40,809 bases of DNA from Endozoicomonas sp. SESOKO1. GTDB taxonomy: Bacteria; Pseudomonadota; Gammaproteobacteria; Pseudomonadales; Endozoicomonadaceae. Of the stretch, positions 7,654 to 15,518 are shown in pieces (position 1 is the stretch's first letter; the number at the start of each line of letters is the position of its first letter). The notes under the pieces are model-generated. The model had not been told where the DNA came from, did not search any database, and saw nothing but the letters and a program-made list of their open reading frames with translations. The translations under genes were made by a program, and so were the position numbers. The stretch lies in the NCBI RefSeq assembly GCF_024606265.1, contig NZ_JAHHPP010000406.1, positions 1 to 40,809 on the forward strand, given 5' to 3'.

Positions 7654-9819
7654 CTACTTCATGGCAAAACACTTGAGGATAAAAGCGTAGTTAAAAGCTT
7701 CTTCATCAATCCACTCATAACGCTTGCTGGCTCCCGCATGACCTGCGTGCATATTCATGTTCAGCAGCAACAGATTATCATCGGTTTTCAGCTCCCTCAG
7801 ACGTGCCACCATCTTGGCCGGTTCCCAGTAAGTGACCTGCTCATCGGATATCCCGGAATTAAACAGCATGGGGGGATAATCCCTGGCCCGCACATTGTCA
7901 TAGGGCGAGTACTGCATAATATAATCAAAGTCGTCGGCACTGGTGACAGGGTTGCCCCACTCTTCCCATTCCGGTGGCGTCAATGGCAGGGATGCATCAC
8001 TGATGGTGTTAATAACATCAACAAAAGGCACATCGGCAACCACGCAGCCAAACAGATCCGGACGCAGGTTGGTCACTGCGCCCATTAACAGGCCACCGGC
8101 ACTGCCACCATTAATGGCAATCTGCCCTTTATCGGTATAACCCTGCTTGACCAGGTACTCGGTAGCATCAATAAAGTCATTAAAGGTATTCATTTTATGG
8201 CGCATTTTGCCATTGAGATACCACTGATAGCCCTTTTCATCACCACCACGAATATGAGCCGTCGCATAAACGAAACCACGATCCACCAGGCTAAAGAGCT
8301 TTGATGAAAAACCAGCGGTCATCCCATAACCGTAGGAACCATAACCGTAAACCAGGGCACGGTGAGAGCCATCTTTCACAAGCCCCTGTTTATGAATAAT
8401 GGTGACCGGAATACGCTCACCGTCCCGGGCGGTGGCATACTCCCGTTTAACCTCATATTTTCCCGGGTCAAAGTTTGGCGTCTCACGGGTATAGACCGCT
8501 CTGGTTTGAACACTCTTCAAATCCAGCTCAAGAACGGTACTGGGCATAACCGGTGAGGAGTAATCCAGACGAACCATTGTAGCGTTATGATCCCAGTCAC
8601 CGGAAAAATCCAGTTCATAGGCTTCATCAGGCATGGATACCCTCTGCCGGGTACCGGACACCATATCCTGTACCACCAGCTCATCCAGCGCTTTTTCGTT
8701 ATTTTTCTGCTCAATAATCAGGTAATGGTTGTAGAAATGAATATCGGTAAGGCTAATGGTGTCACTTTCGGCCTGGATCAGCTCCCAATGTTTCTGCTCC
8801 CACTGGTTTACCGATGTTTTATACAGCTGGAAGTTATTGGCACCATTAAGATTGGTGAGAATATAAAGGTCATCTGTCTTGTGATCATGATAGTGATCAA
8901 GACTGAACACCACATCATCAGTGCCATGGGCAAACAGACGAAAATCTATCGCCACGCGGGGAGAAACATAGACCACCTGACTGGAACCACTGTTGAGATA
9001 CACCATAACGTATTCACGGTCTGTGGTTTCCGCCAGCGAAAGAAACATGCCGTCGAACTCATCAGGTTTGGAGAACACCAGCGCTTTGTTTTCCGGTCCC
9101 TGATGGATATTGATTGTATAGACATGCTTACCACGGGCCTGCTCATCACGCTCAACCACCAGAAGGTGCTCATCATCTATCCAGAGTATGGAGCCGGTAC
9201 TGTTATGGAAGGTCCAGTCACTGTCCTGCCCGGTCGCCAGATTCCGGACCCGAATGCTTCGCTCCATGGAACCGGTGAGATTATAACCATAAGCAAGAAA
9301 GGTATTTGTCCGGTTGGTGACGGACGGGCCGAACATATAGAGGTCCTTGCCATCCGCCTCCTGGTTAACATCCATATAAACCACTTCAGGCAGATCCATC
9401 GAGCCATGACGACGACAGAGAATGGGATAGTTCTTCCCCTTCTCTTCCCGGTAATAATAGAGAAAATCGCCCTTTTTAACGGGCCAGGATTGATAGTCTT
9501 CTTTTATCCGGGACAGAATTTCCTGATAAAGCTGCTCCTGAACGACCTTGCTGTCTTTCATCTGGGCATCTTTATAATCGCTTTCAGCGTTAAGATAGGC
9601 CAGCACCTCCGGGTTGTTAAAATCCAGATCGCCTGCCACAATCTTCTGCCAGTGCTCATCCCGCAACCAGTGGTACTCATCGATACGGGTATGGTTGTGC
9701 TGAATAATGGCGTGTGGAATTTTTTGAGCGACCGGTGCTTTCAAAGGGATTTCCTCAGAGGCAGATAATGTCAAAGTCAGTGTCAGTAAACACAATAAAA
9801 CGGTTTGCCAGCATACCAC
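7654..9819 (-). CDS. ptrB: Secreted oligopeptidase B / prolyl oligopeptidase (S9A)
   Basis: A 721-residue serine peptidase. Residues 1-21 form a signal peptide (QTVLLCLLTLTLTLSASE), then a beta-propeller domain with LRDEHWQKI near residue 55, then the alpha/beta hydrolase domain. Catalytic Ser is in INGGSAGGLLMG (about residue 574), Asp in GISDEQVTYW (about 658) and His in MHAGHAGAS (about 693). The block PLTPPEWEEWGNP is typical of oligopeptidase B, which cuts peptides after Arg and Lys. The start is GTG 9819, directly after an in-frame TAG; I see no strong ribosome site. Unlike cytoplasmic E. coli PtrB it should be exported. It is a single gene flanked by repeats. Confidence 0.9.
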   Translation of the reverse strand: MVCWQTVLLCLLTLTLTLSASEEIPLKAPVAQKIPHAIIQHNHTRIDEYHWLRDEHWQKIVAGDLDFNNPEVLAYLNAESDYKDAQMKDSKVVQEQLYQEILSRIKEDYQSWPVKKGDFLYYYREEKGKNYPILCRRHGSMDLPEVVYMDVNQEADGKDLYMFGPSVTNRTNTFLAYGYNLTGSMERSIRVRNLATGQDSDWTFHNSTGSILWIDDEHLLVVERDEQARGKHVYTINIHQGPENKALVFSKPDEFDGMFLSLAETTDREYVMVYLNSGSSQVVYVSPRVAIDFRLFAHGTDDVVFSLDHYHDHKTDDLYILTNLNGANNFQLYKTSVNQWEQKHWELIQAESDTISLTDIHFYNHYLIIEQKNNEKALDELVVQDMVSGTRQRVSMPDEAYELDFSGDWDHNATMVRLDYSSPVMPSTVLELDLKSVQTRAVYTRETPNFDPGKYEVKREYATARDGERIPVTIIHKQGLVKDGSHRALVYGYGSYGYGMTAGFSSKLFSLVDRGFVYATAHIRGGDEKGYQWYLNGKMRHKMNTFNDFIDATEYLVKQGYTDKGQIAINGGSAGGLLMGAVTNLRPDLFGCVVADVPFVDVINTISDASLPLTPPEWEEWGNPVTSADDFDYIMQYSPYDNVRARDYPPMLFNSGISDEQVTYWEPAKMVARLRELKTDDNLLLLNMNMHAGHAGASKRYEWIDEEAFNYAFILKCFAMK

Positions 9820-9838
9820 GGCCTATGGTGAAAAAACT

Positions 9839-9942
9839 CAACAGTTAAAAGCAAATGAGTTTGATGCTTACAATCTCCGTTTAAGAGTAAATGAGTTAGA
9901 TATGAACAATCTCCGTTCACCCTGAGCGGAGTCGAAGGGTGA
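9839..9942. repeat. Short tandem repeat and REP-like palindrome
   Basis: Two related copies of an AAATGAGTT..ACAATCTCCGTT segment (about 9850-9885 and 9890-9915) are followed by CACCCTGAGCGGAGTCGAAG and AGGGTG at 9918-9942, which share the core of the inverted repeat at 7501-7562. These fill the gap upstream of the oligopeptidase gene. Confidence 0.55.
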
Positions 9943-10001
9943 TTGGCACAGCCTTTATTTAGGGGGTAGAAAGCACGAAATAGATGATTGGATAATATCA
10001 T

Positions 10002-10283
10002 TCAAAACCACGACAGCACTTTCTCATTATCAACACATAATGAAACAAAGCGATCATAGCTGATGACTTCAACCGGCGCAGACACCGCCACCCCGCGGGC
10101 CTTTGCATCTATATCCAGCACATAAACAGGGCAGCCATCCGGCAGTGCATTCAACCGGCTTGCCGGTGACAGCAGCTCATAAACAGCATCTTCAATCAAC
10201 AACACAGAATCGCCGCTGGCAACAGCACGAACACAGAGTGCCATGGCCGGACCGGGCTTATTAACGGTATGCAGCGTACTCAT
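10002..10283 (-). CDS. tusB: TusB/DsrH sulfurtransferase subunit
   Basis: A 93-residue protein of the DsrH/TusB family (MSTLHTVNKPG at the N-terminus, VLLIEDAVYELL, then SYDRFVSLCVDNEKVLSWF at the C-terminus). With TusC and TusD it forms the hexamer that passes persulfide sulfur from IscS/TusA to TusE and MnmA for 2-thiouridine of tRNA. Its ATG shares a base with the tusC stop codon. It is the last gene of tusDCB here. Confidence 0.9.
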   Translation of the reverse strand: MSTLHTVNKPGPAMALCVRAVASGDSVLLIEDAVYELLSPASRLNALPDGCPVYVLDIDAKARGVAVSAPVEVISYDRFVSLCVDNEKVLSWF

Positions 10284-10642
10284 CAGAAATTAAACACCCT
10301 GGAATGCTGTTGGATAAACAGCGGCAACTGGCCCTCGGCAAGCACTGTCACCCCTTCCTGAAGCGCATCAGGACGGATACCCCGTTCCTCCAGAGACAGC
10401 TGATCCACATAAATGGTATCTATGCCATACAGAGGCAGCACCTGAAGCATGGCAGCAAGATTCTTGCGGGGAATGTCACCAGCCTCCTGCCCTTGCAATA
10501 ACTGATAGACCCCATCGCCCATCAGCAAAAGACTGGTCTCAATATCATAAGAAGCGGATACCAGCGCCGTATCAAGCGCCTCACGGGCCGACTGCCCGCT
10601 ATAGGGTGCCCTGGTCGAAATAACGCACACAGAATGACTCAT
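10283..10642 (-). CDS. tusC: TusC/DsrF sulfurtransferase subunit
   Basis: A 119-residue protein, the same length as E. coli TusC. It begins MSHSVCVISTRAPYSGQSAREALD and has the DsrF-type core LLLMGDGVYQLLQGQ. ATG 10642 has GGAG six bases upstream; a TTG four codons earlier is less likely. The start lies one base after the tusD stop and the stop overlaps the tusB start, so the three genes are tightly coupled. Confidence 0.9.
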   Translation of the reverse strand: MSHSVCVISTRAPYSGQSAREALDTALVSASYDIETSLLLMGDGVYQLLQGQEAGDIPRKNLAAMLQVLPLYGIDTIYVDQLSLEERGIRPDALQEGVTVLAEGQLPLFIQQHSRVFNF

Positions 10643-10643
10643 C

Positions 10644-11036
10644 TCAGGCTCCAAAAGTGATCAAGCGATCGGCCATCAGTGCTCCATCAAGCAACTGCCC
10701 AAGGCCGGAAAGCTCATACCCCTTCCGAAGATTATGACCCGGCAGATCATAACGGTCAGACTCTGCCTGATCCACAACACCCCGCCTTAATGCCGCCGCA
10801 ATGCAAACCACGGCATCCAGATTATGCGCCTGCACAAACTGCTGCCACTCTTCAGGGAGGTTGGACTCATCCTGGGGAGGCTGGGCAATGGCGGTCGCCG
10901 TGTTCACCCCATCCTGATAAAAAAACAACCGGACAATCTCATGCCCCTGGGCCACCACAGCCCGGGCAAAGTGCAATGCACTTTGTGGCGCCTGACTGTT
11001 GGCCGGAGCGCCATACACGGCCAGTGCAAACTTCAT
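10644..11036 (-). CDS. tusD: TusD/DsrE sulfurtransferase subunit
   Basis: A 130-residue DsrE-family protein: KFALAVYGAPANSQAPQSAL at the N-terminus and the active-site block NLDAVVCIAAALRRGV with the persulfide-carrying Cys near residue 77. First gene of tusDCB. ATG 11036 follows AAGG by eight bases; two earlier in-frame starts (11042, 11045) are possible. A terminator separates it from yccA. I see no tusE at this locus, so it must lie elsewhere if the relay is complete. Confidence 0.9.
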   Translation of the reverse strand: MKFALAVYGAPANSQAPQSALHFARAVVAQGHEIVRLFFYQDGVNTATAIAQPPQDESNLPEEWQQFVQAHNLDAVVCIAAALRRGVVDQAESDRYDLPGHNLRKGYELSGLGQLLDGALMADRLITFGA

Positions 11037-11060
11037 AACCATCACCTTATGTCACCAAAC

Positions 11061-11092
11061 AAAAAAGCCCCACCAAATGGCGGGGCCAGAGA
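11061..11092 (-). terminator. Rho-independent terminator after yccA
   Basis: Read on the minus strand: GGCCCCGCC, a short ATTT loop, GGTGGGGC and a TTTTTT tail. It lies between the yccA stop and the tusD start, so the tus genes must have their own promoter or depend on readthrough. Confidence 0.85.
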
Positions 11093-11108
11093 AAGGCAAA
11101 ATCAGCAA

Positions 11109-11780
11109 TCAGTCGTCACTGGAAGCACCCAGCAGGTGCAGCAGCGCCGTGAACAGATTATAGATATCCAGGTAAAGGGAAACCGTGGCACGGATATAGT
11201 TAGTCTCACCACCATGAATAATACGGCTGGTGTCAAACAGGATAAAACCGGACATCAGCAGCACAATCAGGGCAGACAGCGCCATGCTGGCAGCAGGGAT
11301 ATTAAAGAAGATCAGGGCAATACTGGCAACCACGGCGACAATCAGGCCAACCATCAGGAAGCCACCCATAAAGGAGAAATCTTTACGAGTGGTCAGAACA
11401 TAACCAGAGAGCGCAAAGAACACCACGGCGGTTCCACCCAGGGCCTGCATGATCAGGGATGGGCCATTGGCCATACCCAGATAATGGTTAAGCATTGGTC
11501 CCAGGGCGGCACCCAGCACACCGGTAAAGGCAAAAACAGCGACAATACCCTTGGCAGAATCAGCGGTCTTGTTCACCACGAACAGCAGGCCAAAACCGAC
11601 CAGGGAGAGAACCAGCGCTGTCATCTGGCTGATCTGCAGAGCCATGGCAACGCCAGCGGTGACAGCACTGAATAGCAGAGTCATACCCAGCAGCATATAG
11701 GTATTGCGAAGAACCTTGTTGATTTCAACGCCAGCACCCAGGCTGGTAGAAGCAGCGGTCATTACGGGTTTGCGATCCAT
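11109..11780 (-). CDS. yccA: YccA-like Bax inhibitor-1 family membrane protein
   Basis: A 223-residue protein with about seven membrane segments of the BI-1/YccA family. KVLRNTYMLLGMTLLFSAVTAGVA starts the first segment; the family block near residue 90 and the C-terminal ILFDTSRIIHGGETNYIRATVSLYLDIYNLF are characteristic. In E. coli YccA is a substrate and modulator of the FtsH protease, which fits the QmcA gene in the same region. ATG 11780 is favoured (GAGGA nine bases upstream) over ATG 11789, which touches that site. It ends at a terminator. Confidence 0.93.
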   Translation of the reverse strand: MDRKPVMTAASTSLGAGVEINKVLRNTYMLLGMTLLFSAVTAGVAMALQISQMTALVLSLVGFGLLFVVNKTADSAKGIVAVFAFTGVLGAALGPMLNHYLGMANGPSLIMQALGGTAVVFFALSGYVLTTRKDFSFMGGFLMVGLIVAVVASIALIFFNIPAASMALSALIVLLMSGFILFDTSRIIHGGETNYIRATVSLYLDIYNLFTALLHLLGASSDD

Positions 11781-11946
11781 CTTTGTCATTCCTCTATATA
11801 GATGTAATACCAGTCATTATATCAGACCAGTTTACTGGGGCTATAGTTTTAACCATTCCTGACATTTTGCCTATCTGAATGCTATCCGCTATTTTTTACA
11901 TTTCCTGAGTCGGGAGCATAGAAAAAGATTACCGTTTATCAAGGCG

Positions 11947-11974
11947 TTGACAGAATTCTGATTTCAGGTAGTAT
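11947..11974 (+). promoter_or_regulatory. sigma70 promoter of tRNA-Ser
   Basis: TTGACA at 11947-11952 and TAGTAT at 11969-11974 with a 16-base spacer, followed by a CG-rich stretch typical of stable RNA promoters, 12 bases before the tRNA gene. Confidence 0.75.
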
Positions 11975-11986
11975 TTGCCTCGTCGC

Positions 11987-12077
11987 GGAGGGATGGCTGA
12001 GCGGTTGAAAGCACCGGTCTTGAAAACCGGCGAGGGTTAATAGCCCTCCCAGGGTTCGAATCCCTGTCCCTCCGCCA
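11987..12077 (+). tRNA. tRNA-Ser(UGA), host copy and integration target
   Basis: A 91-base gene with encoded CCA. The acceptor stem GGAGGGA pairs with TCCCTCC, the anticodon loop CTTGAAA gives anticodon TGA, there is a long class II variable arm (GAGGGTTAATAGCCCTC), and the T loop is GTTCGAATC. Its last 17 bases are repeated at the right end of the element (27258-27274), so integration at this site rebuilds the gene intact. Confidence 0.97.
12061..12077 (+). other. attL core (17-bp direct repeat)
   Basis: TCCCTGTCCCTCCGCCA, the 3' end of tRNA-Ser, is identical to 27258-27274. Together with the integrase at the far end it marks the left junction of the element. Confidence 0.88.
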
Positions 12078-12128
12078 TATTAAAAAGTGTAGTAATATCA
12101 ACGGGTTACAGGCAGTTCATCTTGTAAT

Positions 12129-12150
12129 GTTACCACGCTTGTTACCACGC
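12129..12150 (+). repeat. Integrase arm-type sites, left end
   Basis: GTTACCAC at 12129-12136 and again at 12141-12148, each followed by GC, with start points 12 bases apart. The same pair with the same spacing and orientation lies at 27175-27194. The position, about 50 bases inside the core repeat, suits arm sites of a tyrosine recombinase. Confidence 0.65.
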
Positions 12151-12165
12151 TTTAATACCTCTTTT

Positions 12166-12256
12166 GGTGGGTTGGCTGAGCGGTTGAAAGCACTGGTCTT
12201 GAAAACCAGCGAGGGTTAATAGCCCTCCCAGAGTTCGAATCTCTGACCCACCGCCA
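12166..12256 (+). tRNA. tRNA-Ser(UGA), second copy carried inside the element
   Basis: A 91-base gene with encoded CCA and anticodon TGA. It differs from the host copy in the acceptor stem (GGTGGGT with ACCCACC), anticodon stem (CTGG with CCAG) and T stem (AGAG with CTCT), and nearly every change is matched on the other strand of the stem, so it should fold and work. It lies to the right of attL and therefore inside the element. No separate promoter is clear; it may be read through from the host tRNA promoter. Confidence 0.95.
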
Positions 12257-12279
12257 TTTATATCTTTACCACGTAAAAA

Positions 12280-12315
12280 AACCAGTAGTCGGGCATTAAG
12301 CCTAACTACTGGTCG
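12280..12315 (-). terminator. Terminator at the end of the element's leftward operon
   Basis: ACCAGTAGT and ACTACTGGT form a 9-bp stem. On the minus strand it is followed by a run of seven T, just after the stop of the gp16-like gene at 12320. It stops leftward transcription before the tRNA genes. Confidence 0.85.
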
Positions 12316-12319
12316 TCTT

Positions 12320-15300
12320 CTACAGCAAATCCTCAGCTACCCGCTTCAAGTTGTCGCCTACCTCATACAAGGGTAAAAGCTTAAGAGCTGCTTGCTTCTC
12401 TTTCTCGGTCATCCTATCGTCACCAGCTACAGCACTTAGAGACCTGCTCACAGTATCAACTTGAGACAAGATAGGCGCTCCTGAGATAATACCGCTAGCC
12501 TTCTGGTATCTTGCAAAGTCGTTGACCTCAATACCCATCATGTAAAGCACTGGAGACAGCTTTTCCATAGCAGCTAGCGGCGCACCCATCAGAGGAGTAT
12601 AAGCAGCACCCTTAAGCACCTTCTCACCTGTGGTCATCCTGTCTAGGTTGCGCTCTTTCTTGCGGTCTCCTACAGCTCTGAAGCTCTCCTTACCGTACCA
12701 AGAGTAATAGGCTACCAATCCAGAGAGTAACGTTCCCTGGACAGCAGCTAGCCTTACACCAGCATCAATACCAGCTCCAGAAGAGAAGACCTCATAGCCT
12801 GTACGTAGCAAGACCCTCTGATAACTATTAGCTACGGTATTCATAAACTGATACATGACAGAGGCGAAAGGGTTGTCTAAGCCTGTAATCTTCTCACCTA
12901 CAGCCATTTTAGCGTTAGCCCTGTTAGCTGCTCTCTTGGCTCCTCTTGCAAGTAAATCCATAGCCCTCTTATCTGGCTGTCCGTTAGCATCAAGCCAAGA
13001 CTCAAAGTTAAAGCTCTTGATACTGCTACCAGTAAAGCCCTTATTGGTCTCAATCTTTCCTAAGTGTCTGCTCAGGTATTCAGCCTCTTCAGCAGATAGA
13101 CCCATATCACGGCGCATAGCCTTAGTCAGCTTGCCCTTCTTGGCTATCTTATTGACTGTCTGCAAGGTCAGCAGCTTGTTTACTCCTCCCTCAATGTAGG
13201 ACAGCAAGTTAAGCTTAAAGGCTGCTCTGTCGGCAGTATTGAGAGCTGCATCTAGTTTGCCTCCTGCTTCAAGATCACTAACAGCCTTGCCAAAGTAGCG
13301 AGCATTACTAGAGTTCCCAAGGTGAAGACCAATGGTCTCAAGCTCATTCATGACGGCCTTAAGTTGTGGCTGTGTCAGCTTACGTACTACAGGCATATTC
13401 TTAAGCACACCTGAGAGACCTAAACGACCAACGGCTACAGCTATCTCAGGGACAGCAGCAGCAGACGCATAGTCCAACATTGAGAAATTCATAGAGGTCT
13501 TCAGGAACTTCAAGAGGCTGCTATTCATGGCTTTATTGAGACCACCTTGAGACCATCTATCTCTTTGTTGTCTACCCATGATGCCGTTGACCGTATCAGA
13601 GTGTACTTCTCTCGCCTCTTCTAGCTTCTTGGCAAGCTCTTTGTCACTGCCCTTATGGTTCTGCTTAATCTCATTAAGAATGCGCTCAAGTAGCTTGTCT
13701 GTGTCTTGTACACCTTTCTCAGCTAGGGCTATACGTCCACTTGCTGAGGCTGTGTAATTGTCCAGAATGTTATTAAGGTTAGTGTCTACCAAATCAAATA
13801 TAGATACCTTCCCATCATTGGAGACAGCAGACATATCAAGGGTTATACGCTTCTTATATCGGTCTTCATCAGCAAGGAAACCGTCACGGAGACTTACAGA
13901 ACTAACAGTCTCCTTAGCGTATGGGTCTAGGTCTCCTCCAATGACTATACGGTCTACCAGTGACTCTACCTCTTCACTGCTAATAGTTGGCTGAGCGTCA
14001 CTAATCGCATTGCTTAAGGCTGACCTAACGCTACTCATGGTCAGCTCTCCATTCCTGATACGCTCCTTAATACGGTCGCCTTTCCAAATACGGGGAACAT
14101 AGTTGTCTAAGGCATCAAAGTCTGCTCCCTCAACTCCAGCATTAGAAGCCCTGACTCTCAGCTCCTCTAAGGCTTTACGTGTTGCGTCTATGGCTCTTTG
14201 CTCAGCCTCAGTACTTCCAGCTTGACCAGTAGCTACCTTTCTATAGACCCCATCAAGGAAGGTTGCCTTACTCTCTTCTCCTCTCTTCAGGATGCTATTG
14301 TCTAGCTTAAAGGCTTCTGCAAGCTCATCTTTAAAGGTAAGCCCTACGTTATCCCTGAGAGCCATAGCGATATAATCAGCACCGTCGGCTTTACCGTCTA
14401 CGTCTACTGCATCAGTAAGGAGTCTGCCGTAAGCGTCTTTAGCTATAGCAGAATCAAGACGTTGACCTCTAGCTCCTAAGTCAAAGCGTACCTTTAAAGC
14501 CTTCCAGCCTCCTTCTTCTGCGTCTAGGTCTTCTACAGCTCTGACATACAGATTACCAAGACCGTCCTCAGCTTCATTAGCTAGGCTAGCTGCTTCTCTA
14601 TTGGTACTGGCTCTATGAGTCTTACCTCTGACTTCAAGCTTGTCAGCAGACTTACTTATAGCTCCTCCAATACCGTTTAAGACCCCACCAGTAGCAGAAG
14701 AGAATAAGACATCCTGCAAGCTATCACTGAGGTCATACAAGTCATTGCCTGCGAGCTTTACGCCTGCCTCAAGCGTACCTTCAGCAGCACCTACAGCTAG
14801 ACCAGTAGCAGTACTTTTAGCTGTACGCTGTAGCCTATTGAGGTTCTTAATTCGTCTTGCAGTCTTACCAGCAGTCCAGAGACCCTTGACCACAGTACCG
14901 AAGCCAAGAGTCAAGGCTGTTAGACCTCCTGTTACTGCTAGGTCTTCCTTACTATTGAGGTCTGCAAGAAAAGCAGCGGCTACTTGAGTCATGGCTCCCT
15001 GCTTGGCTATCTGCTTCTCTGCTTCCTGTCGTTTAAGTAGATTGGAGACAATAGCCTGTGTCTGCTTCTCACTTGTAGGATTGAGGTCTAATACTTCTTG
15101 CTGCCGGTGTTTCTCTAGCTGCCTTAAGTTAGCGTCTTGTCTGACTTGGTAATTACTATCGGCCTCATAGACCCCTTCAAGCTGAGACAGAGAGCTATCA
15201 AAGAAACCTCCCTCTACCTCATCAATTAGCTTACTGGTCTTCCAGACGTTAGAGAGGCTAAAAGGCTGCTCTGTGTTTGAGGTAGGGTCTACTGGTTTAG

Positions 15301-15412
15301 TATTACTGGTATTGGGTTTAGTATCATCAGTATCTCTATTGGTATTATTAGTATCGCCACCAGTAGGGCTAAAAGTAGGCGTAAAGCCTAATAAGGACTC
15401 ATTCTCAGTCAT
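12320..15412 (-). CDS. T7 gp16-like internal virion (DNA ejection) protein
   Basis: A 1030-residue protein. From about residue 160 it shows the layout of podoviral gp16-type ejection proteins: a small-residue membrane-seeking stretch (LFSSATGGVLNGIGGAISKSADKL), a NYVPRIW block near 436, the LDNYTASASGRIALAEKG block near 555, FLKTSMNFSMLDYASAAAVP near 645, and a C-terminal block FASVMYQFMNTVANSYQRVL near 850 that parallels MVMQFKSFTIKSLNSKFLR of T7 gp16 (recalled from memory). T7 gp16 begins with a lytic transglycosylase; here the N-terminus is instead a Thr/Asn-rich linker and no Glu-containing SLT motif is seen. ATG 15412 is chosen over TTG 15418. In virions such proteins leave the capsid and form the channel for DNA entry. 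It is the last gene of the element and is followed by a terminator. Confidence 0.7.
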   Translation of the reverse strand: MTENESLLGFTPTFSPTGGDTNNTNRDTDDTKPNTSNTKPVDPTSNTEQPFSLSNVWKTSKLIDEVEGGFFDSSLSQLEGVYEADSNYQVRQDANLRQLEKHRQQEVLDLNPTSEKQTQAIVSNLLKRQEAEKQIAKQGAMTQVAAAFLADLNSKEDLAVTGGLTALTLGFGTVVKGLWTAGKTARRIKNLNRLQRTAKSTATGLAVGAAEGTLEAGVKLAGNDLYDLSDSLQDVLFSSATGGVLNGIGGAISKSADKLEVRGKTHRASTNREAASLANEAEDGLGNLYVRAVEDLDAEEGGWKALKVRFDLGARGQRLDSAIAKDAYGRLLTDAVDVDGKADGADYIAMALRDNVGLTFKDELAEAFKLDNSILKRGEESKATFLDGVYRKVATGQAGSTEAEQRAIDATRKALEELRVRASNAGVEGADFDALDNYVPRIWKGDRIKERIRNGELTMSSVRSALSNAISDAQPTISSEEVESLVDRIVIGGDLDPYAKETVSSVSLRDGFLADEDRYKKRITLDMSAVSNDGKVSIFDLVDTNLNNILDNYTASASGRIALAEKGVQDTDKLLERILNEIKQNHKGSDKELAKKLEEAREVHSDTVNGIMGRQQRDRWSQGGLNKAMNSSLLKFLKTSMNFSMLDYASAAAVPEIAVAVGRLGLSGVLKNMPVVRKLTQPQLKAVMNELETIGLHLGNSSNARYFGKAVSDLEAGGKLDAALNTADRAAFKLNLLSYIEGGVNKLLTLQTVNKIAKKGKLTKAMRRDMGLSAEEAEYLSRHLGKIETNKGFTGSSIKSFNFESWLDANGQPDKRAMDLLARGAKRAANRANAKMAVGEKITGLDNPFASVMYQFMNTVANSYQRVLLRTGYEVFSSGAGIDAGVRLAAVQGTLLSGLVAYYSWYGKESFRAVGDRKKERNLDRMTTGEKVLKGAAYTPLMGAPLAAMEKLSPVLYMMGIEVNDFARYQKASGIISGAPILSQVDTVSRSLSAVAGDDRMTEKEKQAALKLLPLYEVGDNLKRVAEDLL

Positions 15413-15436
15413 GTTCAATTTCTGTATATTTAGAAA

Positions 15437-15488
15437 ATAAAGCCCTCCTGTAAGCCGGTCTGAGGGCTTTTCTACAGGAGGGCTTTAT
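15437..15488 (-). terminator. Strong hairpin between KilA-N and gp16-like genes
   Basis: A perfect 16-bp inverted repeat (ATAAAGCCCTCCTGTA at 15437-15452 and its complement at 15473-15488) with a 20-base loop. The loop holds AGGGCT, which can pair with AGCCCT of the left arm, so two alternative folds exist. On the minus strand TTTATTTTC follows. It could terminate, attenuate, or serve as an RNase III type processing site as between T7 late genes. Confidence 0.7.
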
Positions 15489-15518
15489 GTTTGTATGGGT
15501 TACTTATAGGAGGTTTCT

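Noticed and set aside
8587-9768. Long open frame on the plus strand (393 codons) opposite the oligopeptidase gene
   Set aside because: It is a shadow of ptrB. The composition is His/Ile-rich nonsense and the catalytic motifs are all on the minus strand.
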